Below the pieces are notes generated by a model, which ran no database searches, was not told the DNA's origin, and saw only the letters and a program-made list of their open reading frames with translations. From Denitrovibrio sp. (lineage in GTDB: Bacteria; Chrysiogenota; Deferribacteres; Deferribacterales; Geovibrionaceae), in contig PKTN01000009.1 of NCBI GenBank assembly GCA_002869185.1, positions 186,001 to 250,000 on the forward strand: a stretch of 64,000 bases of DNA, written 5' to 3'. This document shows positions 8,244-17,021 of the stretch, piece by piece; position 1 is the stretch's first letter, and every line of letters begins with the position of its first letter. Position numbers and translations under genes: made by a program.

Positions 8244-9403
8244 TGGCATCTATAAGGGTTGATAAAGACGTTCTCTATATAGACTTCTCTTACAAAGGGA
8301 AAAGGAAACGAGTATATCTTGGTCTGAGCGACACAGCTCATAATAGGGCAATACTTGAAGCAAAAATTAACTTGCTGGATGGTGCCATCAAAGGAGAAAA
8401 ACTGGGGCTGGGTGAAGTTGACTTTGAACAGATTTTCCCAGGGCTAGGATTGTTTCAAAAGCCTAAGGAAGAATTGGAAGCTGACAGGTTTTTGACGGAG
8501 ACATTTGATGTGCTGTATCTGGAGTGGATCGACCAAAAGACACATATAGCAAAAAACACTAGACGCACAATGCTCTCGTTTCACCGCAATCACATATCCC
8601 CGTATATTGGGCATAAATCACTGCCTGATATAGCAGAGAAGGATGTTCGTCTTATGATGACGGTTATGTCTAAGGTGAACCGCAATGTTGTGGTAAACAG
8701 GAAACTCCGCCCGCTTCGCTCATTTTTTAATGAGGTTGTGGATGATGGTCATCTTAAAGCATCTCCGTTCAAAAAGGTAAAGTACCTTCGGAATGAAAAG
8801 GTGGACATTAAGCCTTTCAATCAGGAAGAACTGATCAGTCTTCTTGCTGGATTTGCTGATAAGTACCCGGCTTATGAGAATTTCGTGGCATTCCTTGCAT
8901 TTTCCGGCTGTCGTCCGAATGAAGTTGTAGGTCTGAAATGGGACAAGATAGACTGGGAAAACCGCAAAATACTCATCAGGGAAGGCGTGGTTCTCGGTGA
9001 GGAAACTATGCTGAAGACTGAAAGCAGTATTCGAGACATGGACATGACTAAACCGCTTGAGAAGTTGCTTTTGAAGCAGAAAGCATTGCAGCTGGATAGC
9101 GAGTACGTCTTTGTGAATGGGCTTGGCAGACGTATATGCTGGGAGTGCTTTCGACCTAAATATCATAACGTGCTCAAGGAACAGGGGCTCAAAGCAAGAC
9201 CGGCTTACCAGTTACGCCACACGTTTGCGTCTATGGCTATCAAAAATGGCGAGGATATTGTCTGGGTTTCTAGGATGCTAGGGCATGCAAACCTTAGAAC
9301 AACATTGTCTACATACACAAGGTACATCCCGAGCAAAGAGCGAAAAGATGGGGCGTTCATAAGCGGAATTTTTGACAACATGAAGAGGGATGAAAATGAA
9401 TAA
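8243..9403 (+). CDS. Tyrosine recombinase / phage-type integrase
   Basis: 386 aa from GTG 8243, which follows AAGGAG at 8231-8236 with 6-bp spacing and overlaps the upstream stop. The N-terminal arm-binding domain (MASIRVDKDVLYIDFSYKGK, DUF3596-like) is followed by a SAM-like core-binding domain and the catalytic domain. Catalytic residues are R in FSGCRPNEV, H-x-x-R replaced by the usual RHTF in QLRHTFAS, H in LGHANLRTT and Y in STYTRY. An in-frame ATG at 8177 lies inside the upstream gene and is not needed. It indicates that the R-M locus or neighbouring genes sit in an integrated element; attachment sites were not found. Confidence 0.93.
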   Translation: MASIRVDKDVLYIDFSYKGKRKRVYLGLSDTAHNRAILEAKINLLDGAIKGEKLGLGEVDFEQIFPGLGLFQKPKEELEADRFLTETFDVLYLEWIDQKTHIAKNTRRTMLSFHRNHISPYIGHKSLPDIAEKDVRLMMTVMSKVNRNVVVNRKLRPLRSFFNEVVDDGHLKASPFKKVKYLRNEKVDIKPFNQEELISLLAGFADKYPAYENFVAFLAFSGCRPNEVVGLKWDKIDWENRKILIREGVVLGEETMLKTESSIRDMDMTKPLEKLLLKQKALQLDSEYVFVNGLGRRICWECFRPKYHNVLKEQGLKARPAYQLRHTFASMAIKNGEDIVWVSRMLGHANLRTTLSTYTRYIPSKERKDGAFISGIFDNMKRDENE

Positions 9404-10181
9404 ATATCTTGGGGAATTCACAATTACGCATTACGAGAAATTGTTGAATAAAAATAATGCACCATATATCCGCATGCAGGTTAATGGCAATCAGGGGACA
9501 GAGGTCGCATTCTGCTATAAACGAGTGGATGAATACATGCACCTTCTTTCAAAATATGATGAGGTCAGCATTGATGGATTTCGCCTGACAAAAAACACGA
9601 ACATGTTTATTAAGGTCGACAGCATGCGTATGAATCTCAATGATTTATACCGTGTATACATGGCGAAGCTGAAAGAGATGGATAGGCTGATAGATGAGAC
9701 TGGATGTATTTGCTATTTCGACATGCTCATGAATGATGACGACTTTATGAAAAAGTTTTGCACTGTCCCAGCGAGTATTACAAGCCATCATGCATACATG
9801 GGAGGTCTGCTTGTTCACACGGTCAATTCTATGGAATTTGGTCTGAAGCTCCTTGAGGCAGATACCGTGCCCCGAATGGTTAATAGGTCAATGCTGCTCA
9901 CTGGTCTTTTTCTGCATGATATAGGTAAAGCGTATTGCTACGACATAATTGGATTTGATTTTCATGTGAACCAAACAGGAAGGAATTTTGGGCATGTATA
10001 TATGTCTTGCGAGATAGTAGACAGGATTGCTAAGCAATTACCATTTATTGAGGAAGAAACACGGGTGCAGCTGATGAATATCGTACTCAGTCATCACTCT
10101 AACAGCTTCGTGAAACCAATGTCGCCAGAGGCGGAGTTTGTATGTGCGATAGATACTCTCAGCGCAAAGGTAGGTGCGTAA
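9390..10181 (+). CDS. HD-domain protein similar to 3'-5' exoribonuclease YhaM
   Basis: 263 aa. The first 80 residues resemble an OB-fold (YIRMQVNGNQGTEVAFCY). The rest is an HD phosphohydrolase: HHAYMGGLLVHT, LHDIGK (the HD pair), a GHVYMSCEIVDR helix and LSHHSN, the arrangement of YhaM/CvfC-type ribonucleases and of HD proteins of integrative elements. The terminal acidic residue of the HD set, usually in HYADDLD, is not obvious (AIDTLSAK). Its start overlaps the 3' end of the integrase gene (9390 or 9396) and its stop overlaps the next start (TAATG), so it belongs to the integrase operon. Confidence 0.75.
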   Translation: MKMNKYLGEFTITHYEKLLNKNNAPYIRMQVNGNQGTEVAFCYKRVDEYMHLLSKYDEVSIDGFRLTKNTNMFIKVDSMRMNLNDLYRVYMAKLKEMDRLIDETGCICYFDMLMNDDDFMKKFCTVPASITSHHAYMGGLLVHTVNSMEFGLKLLEADTVPRMVNRSMLLTGLFLHDIGKAYCYDIIGFDFHVNQTGRNFGHVYMSCEIVDRIAKQLPFIEEETRVQLMNIVLSHHSNSFVKPMSPEAEFVCAIDTLSAKVGA

Positions 10182-10396
10182 TGAGCTATGAAAAAGCTAT
10201 GACTATATTTCTTACGTTTGGATTCATATGTTTGATACTCATATATTTTGCATTTAGGTGGGAAGCAAAAGAAGAACGTAAAAATCAGCAAGTGCTGGCT
10301 AGAAAACGAAGGATACTGGAAGCCAGAGAAAAGAAGGCGCTCTTCAGAAAAAAACGCCTTAAGATGAAATCTATAAAATATCAAAGAAGAGGATAG
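10181..10396 (+). CDS. Small single-pass membrane protein
   Basis: 71 aa from ATG 10181, overlapping the HD gene stop. One hydrophobic helix (about 6-25, MTIFLTFGFICLILIYFAF) is followed by a very basic, helical cytoplasmic tail rich in K/R. An upstream in-frame start (10142) lies within the HD gene and is unnecessary. No family recognised. Last gene of the integrase operon; its stop lies in the terminator stem. Confidence 0.55.
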   Translation: MSYEKAMTIFLTFGFICLILIYFAFRWEAKEERKNQQVLARKRRILEAREKKALFRKKRLKMKSIKYQRRG

Positions 10397-10414
10397 TGTC
10401 AGTACTATCCTCTT
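10387..10414. terminator. Bidirectional terminator hairpin
   Basis: AAGAGGATAGT (10387-10397), loop GTCAGT, ACTATCCTCTT (10404-10414): a perfect 11-bp stem between two convergent genes, overlapping the stop of 10181-10396 and reaching the stop codon of the hipA gene on the other strand. Confidence 0.8.
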
Positions 10415-11625
10415 TATGTTTTATATATGGTGCTCTCAAGCATTTTAATATCTTCTCCGGAAACACCGCAGCTCTCGAAAAACTCTGACCAGTCTTTGAA
10501 TATTTGTTGCATAGGACGGACACATTCTTCCATTGCCTGCTCTCTACTCTTCCAACCGAATAACCTGCATGATGAAAGGGCATTCTCTATTGTAGCCTCG
10601 CGTCCTGCCTCCCCAAGTGCCATAGCAAGTCTGGAGGTAGTTGAAACGCCGGCGGTTTTGATCTCCGGCAAGATGTCGTAAGCCGGACTCAGACTATAGC
10701 TGTCTCTATCAAATAGGAAGCCGTGATTTCGAGGGTGGTCGTCTGTATTGTTAATAAGGATATTAAACACCATTCTTCGGTAGAGTTCCTTTAGCTCTTC
10801 AACAGACATATACGTTCTCATCTGCTCAGCCAGAGAATAGTAACTCCAGAGGTCTCTGTCGCGTTCGTCCCACTGCATAAAAGATAGGGCACTCATGAAG
10901 CCATTTCGGAGCCAGTTGTTTCCTCTCTTTTGTCTGTCAAAACGTCTAACCATGAGAACATCTTTGGTCCCGACTTTCTGAAGCAACACTTCTGCACTTT
11001 TAATTCCACAGAGCTTTGCAAGTTTCATAGAGGCATATTCTATCGCTGGCATGTTGGCCTTATCATTCTTAGAAGGAAATTTGACAAGCCACATAGCCTC
11101 GTCATGCTCTACGGAACACTTTGGTCTTGCGCCCCCCATGCTGGAACCTTGTGCATAGAGATCAAGAATCTCCTTTGATACTTTTTCGTTATTCTCGATC
11201 TTGACTGCTGCGTTAATTATGTTTGCCAGCGTAGAGAAATGAGGCAGATCAAGCTGTGGTTCGGGGTCATCAGGAGAGCTACGAAAATCTAAATTACCTA
11301 TTCTTGCTCCGTTACTATCGAGCATCAGATCTATGTTAGAAACCTGCTCAGGGTAGATATCCCTTTTTGCCGCGAAAACCATCCTCCCCCAGTAGTCTGG
11401 TATCGAATCTCTAAGCACTCCATACAGACCTTCGTTAATAGTTGTCGGAAGCGCTTCTTTATGTAATGGAAGAGATACCGGATCAACTGGGACAGCATTG
11501 GGACGCTGTTCATATTTCCGGCCGTATAGGAAATGGCCGGTCTTGTCGTCAGTGTTGTAATTAAATAAGCCTGCCGGAACAGCTATTGTTTCCCCAGGCA
11601 GGTATACGAATACGTAGATTTCCAT
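10414..11625 (-). CDS. hipA: HipA-family serine/threonine kinase toxin (copy A)
   Basis: 403-aa HipA-family kinase. Seen: N-subdomain-1 (about 1-95), the glycine-rich ATP loop region SSMGGARPKCSV, the HipA motif VRRFDR, the catalytic NNTDDHPRNHGFL (D and N of the kinase site) and LSPAYDILP. HipA toxins phosphorylate targets such as tRNA synthetases and are neutralised by HipB. The partner hipB lies just upstream (2-bp gap). This copy is distinct in sequence and shorter than the two HipA proteins at 15308 and 19097. Nothing suggests inactivation. Confidence 0.88.
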   Translation of the reverse strand: MEIYVFVYLPGETIAVPAGLFNYNTDDKTGHFLYGRKYEQRPNAVPVDPVSLPLHKEALPTTINEGLYGVLRDSIPDYWGRMVFAAKRDIYPEQVSNIDLMLDSNGARIGNLDFRSSPDDPEPQLDLPHFSTLANIINAAVKIENNEKVSKEILDLYAQGSSMGGARPKCSVEHDEAMWLVKFPSKNDKANMPAIEYASMKLAKLCGIKSAEVLLQKVGTKDVLMVRRFDRQKRGNNWLRNGFMSALSFMQWDERDRDLWSYYSLAEQMRTYMSVEELKELYRRMVFNILINNTDDHPRNHGFLFDRDSYSLSPAYDILPEIKTAGVSTTSRLAMALGEAGREATIENALSSCRLFGWKSREQAMEECVRPMQQIFKDWSEFFESCGVSGEDIKMLESTIYKT

Positions 11626-11627
11626 GA

Positions 11628-11972
11628 TTAAAAGTCCAGATCAGGCTTGGTTTTCTTTTTAACCTTACCTGGCAGATTCTGTATTTCAAGTGCTTTGCCC
11701 AATGTGTCGTTATCGGGAGAGGCTATCATACCCAACTCACTTTCCAGACCTAAGACCAGCAGCGCATTAAGTAGAACATTGAGGCTCACCCCATGATTTC
11801 CCGCTTCAAGTCTGATCAGAGTCTGCCTGCTTACAAACATGCGCGAAGCCATTTCATCAATGCTGAGTTTGCGGCGTTTCCTTGCAGTCTTAATATTTGT
11901 ACCAAGCTTTTTAAGTATACTTTTTGATTTTGGGGACAGCTTATCTTCGTTTCTTTTCATGATTAGTACCAT
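11628..11972 (-). CDS. hipB: HipB-like XRE antitoxin (copy A)
   Basis: 114 aa (ATG 11972, or 103 more typical residues plus a short tail from ATG 11960). HTH of the XRE family at about 30-85 (TARKRRKLSIDEMASRMFVSRQTLIRLEAG). Forms the hipBA operon with the kinase gene downstream and should repress its own promoter through the paired palindromes that overlap its start. No clear ribosome site precedes either ATG. The ATG at 11972 lies inside the first operator, which slightly favours 11960. Confidence 0.82.
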   Translation of the reverse strand: MVLIMKRNEDKLSPKSKSILKKLGTNIKTARKRRKLSIDEMASRMFVSRQTLIRLEAGNHGVSLNVLLNALLVLGLESELGMIASPDNDTLGKALEIQNLPGKVKKKTKPDLDF

Positions 11973-12015
11973 ATTTCATACTTTATATGATTTAAAGTAC
12001 CATATATCATACTTT
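11965..12015. promoter_or_regulatory. Paired HipB operator
   Basis: Two near-identical 20-mers, AGTACCATATTTCATACTTT (11965-11984) and AGTACCATATATCATACTTT (11996-12015), spaced 31 bp (three helical turns). Each is an imperfect palindrome AGTA-nn-ATATAT-nn-TACT. The position at the hipB start fits autoregulation. Confidence 0.75.
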
Positions 12016-12021
12016 TTGCAA

Positions 12022-12055
12022 GAGAAAAAGAGTGAGCAGCACTTAGAAGTACTGC
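12022..12055 (-). terminator. Terminator of the lipoprotein gene
   Basis: On the minus strand an imperfect hairpin GCAGTACTT-CT-AAGTGCTGC (12055-12036) is followed by a T-rich stretch (CTCTTTTTCTCT, to about 12020), just after the stop of the gene at 12064. Confidence 0.6.
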
Positions 12056-12063
12056 CCACAAGA

Positions 12064-13362
12064 TTATTTCACCAGAATATCTGTCAGATGTGTTTCGTAA
12101 GAAAAATCTAAAACCTTTCCTGAATACTGTGCTGTCAGACCATAATGCCCTATGAAAGAATCGGCAAACGACTTGGTGAATGTGTTACTTAGAATACCAT
12201 TGATTCTGTCTATTACTTCTTTGCAGTTGATCGTCATAGAATAATCTTTAGATGCGCTTGGTGGTAAAACCAAAGGGGAGTCTTTAAGGTTTTTCGTGCA
12301 TAGCAGATCATTGTATTTAAAAGTCAGATATTCTATCTCAAGGTATCCTTTAGACTTATTTTTAAGAGTTAAGTCCAGCGTTGGCGTTGTGCCGTTGGAC
12401 ACATTATGCATAACTATCTCTAAGTTCTTATCAGAGGCGGTTTTATTAAATGTCAGCTTATCAAACTTGGCACCTAATACTTCAGTTTTAAAATCTATAG
12501 AGGTGTCTTTTGGGTAGTAAATTGTTTTAGACTTTGGCTGAACCTCATGCTTGAAGCCGTCGACATTATCAAAATTTAAAGAAACATAATATCTTAGAGG
12601 TCTATCTTTATCCCTGCATCTCAGCGTCCCGAAATCTCTATGCACCTTCGGCATATGCTTATATGGAAACGCATATCCAGTGATGTTATTGGTATGGTTA
12701 GTTATTTTAAGGTTTTTTTCATAGTCTTGTAGATCTGCTTCCAGTTTCTCTATGCACAACCTGTCCTCTTCTAAAGCCTTAGCATATACTGCGGTAATCT
12801 TCTTTAATGGTTCTTTTACAACAGCATCAAGGTTTGCTTCTTGTACAGCAAGAGCAATTTTTTTCTTATCCATTTTATAATAATTATTTCCAGCAATGAA
12901 AAATGCCCCTGCCTGAACAAAGGTGCTCAAGCTACTTGTGCAAGGAGTGTAACTGTCAGTTTTACCATATACACTACACGCTATCTCAGCACTCCTACTT
13001 AGACCTTTTTGCCATATGACAACCTTGTTCCATGAACGATGATCTTTCTTAAAATCTAAAGAACGGCTTGTAGACAATGATCCGTTGTATAGTTTTATTC
13101 TGTATTTGAATCTTTCCTGACCTTTGCTAAGAGGTTGCTTTTTATCTGAGACGTTAATTGTTCTCCAATGTCCGTCTATTTGTTCAATCAAAACATATAA
13201 GTAGAGTATAGATCTATCAGCTTTTGCATAACTGCTGTAATCCACATTATAAATACTTTCTGTAGGCTGGAAGATAACAGGTGGAGCAGCAATAGATGTT
13301 GTCTGGGCGCAACCTGCTGCGATTAAAGCTATAAATCCAATTATAATTATGATTTTTTTCAT
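12064..13362 (-). CDS. Predicted lipoprotein of unknown function
   Basis: 432 aa from ATG 13362, which follows GGAGGG. Lipoprotein signal peptide with lipobox LIAAGC at residues about 14-19 (MKKIIIIIGFIALIAAGC). The rest is a soluble exported domain with several cysteines (CSVYGKTDSYTPC, LRCRDK, LLCTKN, INCKEV) and no domain I recognise. Upstream in-frame codons to 13437 add an implausible leader. It sits alone between hipBA copy A and an XRE regulator, with its own terminator. Confidence 0.7.
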   Translation of the reverse strand: MKKIIIIIGFIALIAAGCAQTTSIAAPPVIFQPTESIYNVDYSSYAKADRSILYLYVLIEQIDGHWRTINVSDKKQPLSKGQERFKYRIKLYNGSLSTSRSLDFKKDHRSWNKVVIWQKGLSRSAEIACSVYGKTDSYTPCTSSLSTFVQAGAFFIAGNNYYKMDKKKIALAVQEANLDAVVKEPLKKITAVYAKALEEDRLCIEKLEADLQDYEKNLKITNHTNNITGYAFPYKHMPKVHRDFGTLRCRDKDRPLRYYVSLNFDNVDGFKHEVQPKSKTIYYPKDTSIDFKTEVLGAKFDKLTFNKTASDKNLEIVMHNVSNGTTPTLDLTLKNKSKGYLEIEYLTFKYNDLLCTKNLKDSPLVLPPSASKDYSMTINCKEVIDRINGILSNTFTKSFADSFIGHYGLTAQYSGKVLDFSYETHLTDILVK

Positions 13363-13488
13363 GAAACCCTCCGCTGATAGACAATAATCTAAGTTTGTAC
13401 GAAAATAATAAAATATAATCAATAAAAGGTCAAACAATATGTACTATACTCTATGTTTGTTGAGTGGCTTAAATAATATATTCATTGA

Positions 13489-13836
13489 ATGTATGAAAAA
13501 GGCATAAATGAAGATCTTTTAAAAGCTCTGGGGGAAAGGATTAGAGAGAACCGTAAAGCAAAGGGCTTCTCACAGGAGAAGCTTGCCGAACTTTCTGATC
13601 TGCACCCTACATACATATCACACCTTGAAACTGGCAAAGCCAACCCATCTTTAATCATCCTTACCAACATCGCAAATGCTCTCGAAGTACACATTTGTGA
13701 TCTCGTAACAGATAAAAACAAAGTCGCCTTCGACAAAACACTTCTTGATATTCAAAGTGCTTTAGATTCATCCTCTGAGGATCAGAAAATCAAAATCCAA
13801 AGCATGCTCGAAGCTGTTAAAGGCATGTTGAAATGA
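13489..13836 (+). CDS. XRE-family transcriptional regulator
   Basis: 115 aa with an XRE HTH (about 12-70: LGERIRENRKAKGFSQEKLAELSDLHPTYISHLETG in outline) and a helical C-terminal tail probably for dimerisation. A 5'-truncated near copy lies at 18591-18857. Both are followed by the same operator type (TTACTTA...TAAGTAA), here in front of fic1. Likely regulator of this toxin cluster; target not shown. Confidence 0.8.
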   Translation: MYEKGINEDLLKALGERIRENRKAKGFSQEKLAELSDLHPTYISHLETGKANPSLIILTNIANALEVHICDLVTDKNKVAFDKTLLDIQSALDSSSEDQKIKIQSMLEAVKGMLK

Positions 13837-13898
13837 TTGTCTATTTTTATGTCTAGGTTAACATACGAAATATATATATGTTATGTGTTTCAACCATA

Positions 13899-14001
13899 TT
13901 ACTTATTTTTTGCTAAGTAACATAATTTGCAAAAAACGTTACTTAAATAGTGTTTTTGGCTTGTAAATAACGTGTACGTTACTTATTATAACTTAAGTAA
14001 C
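13899..14001. promoter_or_regulatory. Two palindromic operators upstream of fic1
   Basis: TTACTTA-TTTTTTGC-TAAGTAA at 13899-13920 and GTTACTTA-TTATAACT-TAAGTAAC at 13978-14001, with additional half-sites GTTACTTAA (about 13939) and GTTAGTTAG (about 14019). They lie between the XRE gene and fic1, are very likely the fic1 promoter-operator, and recur as a relic at 19035. Confidence 0.7.
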
Positions 14002-14034
14002 ATAAATTGAGAAAAACGTTAGTTAGAGGTTGCT

Positions 14035-15198
14035 ATGGATAAAAGCAAAAGAATTGGAAGATATCTTAAAGGTTCGTTAATAGGTGGGAAACCTTATAAT
14101 GCTTATGTGCCTAACCCATTGCCGCCAGAACCTTCGATTGACTTGAGAGAATTGTACCCACTGCTGGACAAAGCATCAGTCGCCCTTGGACGTCTGGATG
14201 GCATGAGTACTATCTTACCTGATACAACTCTTTTCTTGTACATGTATGTTCGTAAAGAAGCGGTGCTGTCATCCCAGATAGAAGGGACACAGTCTTCTCT
14301 TTCTGATCTGCTGATTTATGAAAATGAAGCCGTGCCTGGTGCCCCTATAGATGATGTTACAGAAGTCTCAAGTTATGTCGCTGCAATGTATTATGGTCTT
14401 GAGATGTTGAAAAGCTTTCCTATGTCGCTTCGCCTAATCAAGGAAATACATGAGAAGTTGATGACGAATTCAAGAGGTGGAACAAAACAGCCAGGAGAAT
14501 TCAGAAAAACTCAAAACTGGGTTGGTGGTAAGCATCCTTCTGTTTCTAAATTTGTTCCACCACCACCTGAAAAACTCATGGAGTGTTTGGATAGTTTCGA
14601 AAAATATCTGCATGATGAAAAAGATGTTATGCCAGTCTTGGTCAAGGCTGCCATTGCGCACGTGCAATTCGAAACAATACACCCTTTCCTTGATGGTAAT
14701 GGGCGTCTAGGGAGATTACTTATCACCTTTATCCTTTGCATAGAGGGACTTCTTAAGCAACCTCTGTTGTACCTTAGTTTGTATTTTAAAACACATAGGC
14801 AGGAGTACTATGAACACTTGCAAAATGTGAGGGAAAGTGGCGATTGGGAGTCGTGGATAAAATTTTTTATTGAAGGTGTGGTGGAAACATCTAATCAGGC
14901 GACTGAAACTGCGAGGAATATTCTGCAGTTGTTTGATAAAGACAGGAAACTGATTGAAGAATCAGGGAAATCCAATGCAACGGTTTTAGCTATTCATAAC
15001 TATATGCAGACTCACCCTTTAGTTAGCACAACAAAACTCAAAGAAGCATGTAATACATCTCTGCCTACAGTGATTCGCAACCTTGCTACTCTTGAGTCAC
15101 TTGGTATTGTGAAGGAAACAACTGGCAAGGAAAGGCATAAAGTATTTGCTTACATAGAGTATATCTCTATCCTTAGTGAGGGAACTGAACCTATTTAA
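14035..15198 (+). CDS. Fic-domain AMP transferase (fic1)
   Basis: 387-aa class II Fic protein. N-terminal autoinhibitory motif SSQIEG (S79xxxE83-G84), Fic core with catalytic HPFLDGNGRLGR (H216) and a C-terminal winged-helix DNA-binding domain (about 310-380, THPLVSTTKLKEACNTSLPTVIRNLATL). Such enzymes AMPylate proteins such as topoisomerases or themselves. The winged helix suggests binding to the palindromes upstream. All motifs are intact, unlike fic2 at 20974. Convergent with hipA1. Confidence 0.9.
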   Translation: MDKSKRIGRYLKGSLIGGKPYNAYVPNPLPPEPSIDLRELYPLLDKASVALGRLDGMSTILPDTTLFLYMYVRKEAVLSSQIEGTQSSLSDLLIYENEAVPGAPIDDVTEVSSYVAAMYYGLEMLKSFPMSLRLIKEIHEKLMTNSRGGTKQPGEFRKTQNWVGGKHPSVSKFVPPPPEKLMECLDSFEKYLHDEKDVMPVLVKAAIAHVQFETIHPFLDGNGRLGRLLITFILCIEGLLKQPLLYLSLYFKTHRQEYYEHLQNVRESGDWESWIKFFIEGVVETSNQATETARNILQLFDKDRKLIEESGKSNATVLAIHNYMQTHPLVSTTKLKEACNTSLPTVIRNLATLESLGIVKETTGKERHKVFAYIEYISILSEGTEPI

Positions 15199-15200
15199 GA

Positions 15201-15250
15201 ATATGTCGAAATAGAGCTACTAAATCGACATGTTAAATATATATGTCGAT
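15201..15250. promoter_or_regulatory. Orphan TGTCGA operator array
   Basis: TGTCGA (15204), TCGACA (15225), TGTCGA (15244): alternating half-sites spaced 21 and 19 bp. The same orientation and spacing occur at 20863/20884/20903 in front of fic2, although the flanking bases differ. Here they sit in the convergent fic1-hipA1 gap with no gene start beside them. Confidence 0.55.
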
Positions 15251-15307
15251 AGTGTAGATATGTGATTATAGCTCATTTTGAGTTATTAAGGATTTCCGAA
15301 TAACTCA

Positions 15308-16642
15308 TTAGTTTTGATCTGTTAAGCATTTCTTTTTGATTTCCTGCATGTAATGAAAAATTGGTTCTGAGATATGCGCAGGGAAATCCTCTGGAAGCTG
15401 GTTTTGCACTTTTACTATCACGTCATCCATTAATGATAAGACATCCTTGATGATTTCATGCATTGCTTCTTTTGAAAAGTTGCAAGCATCCGCTGTCCTT
15501 ATCCAGTTATCAACATGTATGCGTTCCCAGAGGTATTTCTTTTTAGTGCCTACAACTGACATAGCCATTTTGACCTTGCTTGAATGAATCTGCTTCTTAT
15601 TCATTAGCGGATATATTGATATTATATCGTACAGCGGTGTCAGCCTGTATCTGCCTTCAGGTTCAAGGTAGATGCTGAAATTCTTAGCATGACCATCCGT
15701 TGCTCCAAGTACCCAGAAGAGGAATACGGATTTCATGAATATATATCTGTCATTATCAGCTGTTGATGAACCCTGCAGCAGTGACATAATATCCTTTATT
15801 CCTGGCCCGCCGTCGGATTCGTATTTTAAAGCTGGGGATGTGCCGATAGCCTGGCAAAAGTCTTCCTGAGGTAATCTCATAATCCAAGAGCCGTCTGATG
15901 CCCATTGTCTATCAAAACGTTCAACAACTAATGCTTTAGAGTCTTGAAATGTATGCATCTCCATGTTTGCTACAGGTAATCCGAATTCTTTAAAGATAAG
16001 GTGGCAAAGCCACTCATTTTCAACACTTTCAGAAAGGTCTATGCTATTTGCCTCTATCTTGCCAATTGGCTGTTTGAAGATGTGTGTCGTTGGTGTAGAA
16101 CCTGTCGGTAGGTGCCATTTATCTTCAAGCAGGAGGAAGGCTGTTTTCTCCTGTGCTCCGGCAAGTGATATTCTGAAATCGCCATCATCACTCATGCCTA
16201 GCGGTTTTAGCCTGTAGTTTTGCAAGGTGTCGGCGATGTCTGCTTCGCTTTGTGGTTTTGACGTTATCTTACGGATGTCACCAACAGCTTCAGGCTCAGG
16301 TGTTAATTGGATAGCTCCGATACAGTCTCGTCCTATCTCGGCTAAAATGTAAAAGGAGTCAGATTTGCTTATTTTGTAGCGTGCTTGTATCCTGTCTAGT
16401 ATCTGTTGATTATCTGGGAGCAGGTTATCGAAGAAATATCTTACTGTGTCTCCTCTATGCTTCTTGCTGAATAAGGAGAGCGATAGTGATATTGGTCTGC
16501 GCATGTCAGACTCTAGCCACTGATCATCGTATACAAGTTCTAACATGTTAGATGATGCACGCTCAAGTTTGCCTACTGGCAATCCGTTCATGAAGATGTT
16601 CAGGGTTGCAGATGTCTTTTTACGACCCATTTTACCACTCAC
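15308..16642 (-). CDS. hipA: HipA-family kinase toxin (copy 1)
   Basis: 444-aa full-length HipA kinase. Motifs: AGAQEKTAFLL (ATP loop), VVERFDRQW, LGATDGHAKNFSIYL (catalytic D and N) and LTPLYDIISIYP. It overlaps hipB1 by 11 bp. Its C-terminal quarter (about 48 residues around SKVKMAMSVVGTKKKYLWER) is almost identical, at DNA level too, to HipA at 19097, while the rest is clearly diverged. That pattern fits a gene-conversion tract or a strongly constrained segment. Confidence 0.92.
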   Translation of the reverse strand: MSGKMGRKKTSATLNIFMNGLPVGKLERASSNMLELVYDDQWLESDMRRPISLSLSLFSKKHRGDTVRYFFDNLLPDNQQILDRIQARYKISKSDSFYILAEIGRDCIGAIQLTPEPEAVGDIRKITSKPQSEADIADTLQNYRLKPLGMSDDGDFRISLAGAQEKTAFLLLEDKWHLPTGSTPTTHIFKQPIGKIEANSIDLSESVENEWLCHLIFKEFGLPVANMEMHTFQDSKALVVERFDRQWASDGSWIMRLPQEDFCQAIGTSPALKYESDGGPGIKDIMSLLQGSSTADNDRYIFMKSVFLFWVLGATDGHAKNFSIYLEPEGRYRLTPLYDIISIYPLMNKKQIHSSKVKMAMSVVGTKKKYLWERIHVDNWIRTADACNFSKEAMHEIIKDVLSLMDDVIVKVQNQLPEDFPAHISEPIFHYMQEIKKKCLTDQN

Positions 16643-16871
16643 TCGTTTTTGTGGTGGACTTTGGTAAAAGATGCATATCTAAGTTTAAAGCTGACAGGAT
16701 TATAAAGAGAGTATCCAGTTTGGCTTTTTGAGTACCGTTTTCTATGTCAGATATTGTCCCTTGGCGTAGACCTGTTTTTTCAGCGAGCTGTCCCTGTGTT
16801 AGTTTTGCCTCAAGTCTTGCTGCTTTGATAGCTTGTCCTAATATTGATGGTGAACTTACAATCTGATTCAT
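16632..16871 (-). CDS. hipB: HipB-like XRE antitoxin (copy 1)
   Basis: 79 aa; XRE HTH spans about 10-70 (GQAIKAARLEAKLTQGQLAEKTGLRQGTISDIENG in outline). Overlaps hipA1 by 11 bp, so translation is coupled. Same architecture as the HipB at 20425 (LGQxIKxAR...TQxxLAEKTGxxQxTISDxExGT), a paralogue. Likely autorepressor acting at the TATACG-rich repeats upstream. Confidence 0.9.
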   Translation of the reverse strand: MNQIVSSPSILGQAIKAARLEAKLTQGQLAEKTGLRQGTISDIENGTQKAKLDTLFIILSALNLDMHLLPKSTTKTSEW

Positions 16872-16899
16872 GCTAGACTCCTTATATCGTTCAGTAGAT

Positions 16900-16985
16900 A
16901 AATATTCCGTATACGCTAGGGCGAATATTGTATATTTATCCGCTTGAACGCATATTTATATACTATACGGTATAACGTATAATGT
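16900..16985. promoter_or_regulatory. HipB1 operator region
   Basis: AT-rich stretch with repeated CGTATA/TATACG words (CCGTATACGC, CTATACGG, ACGTATA) and the inverted pair ATATTC...GAATAT around 16907-16934. It separates hipB1 from the divergent gene at 17022, so it may control both. Confidence 0.5.
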
Positions 16986-17021
16986 CAATCCCCTAGAAAT
17001 TATTTGTTTTGGTGATGCTGG

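Noticed and set aside
12064-13437. Longer form of the lipoprotein starting at 13437
   Set aside because: The extra leader precedes a normal lipoprotein signal peptide, and ATG 13362 has a good ribosome site.
13899-14001. CRISPR array
   Set aside because: Only two palindromes with half-sites and no regular repeat-spacer series; they fit an operator better. No cas gene in the window.
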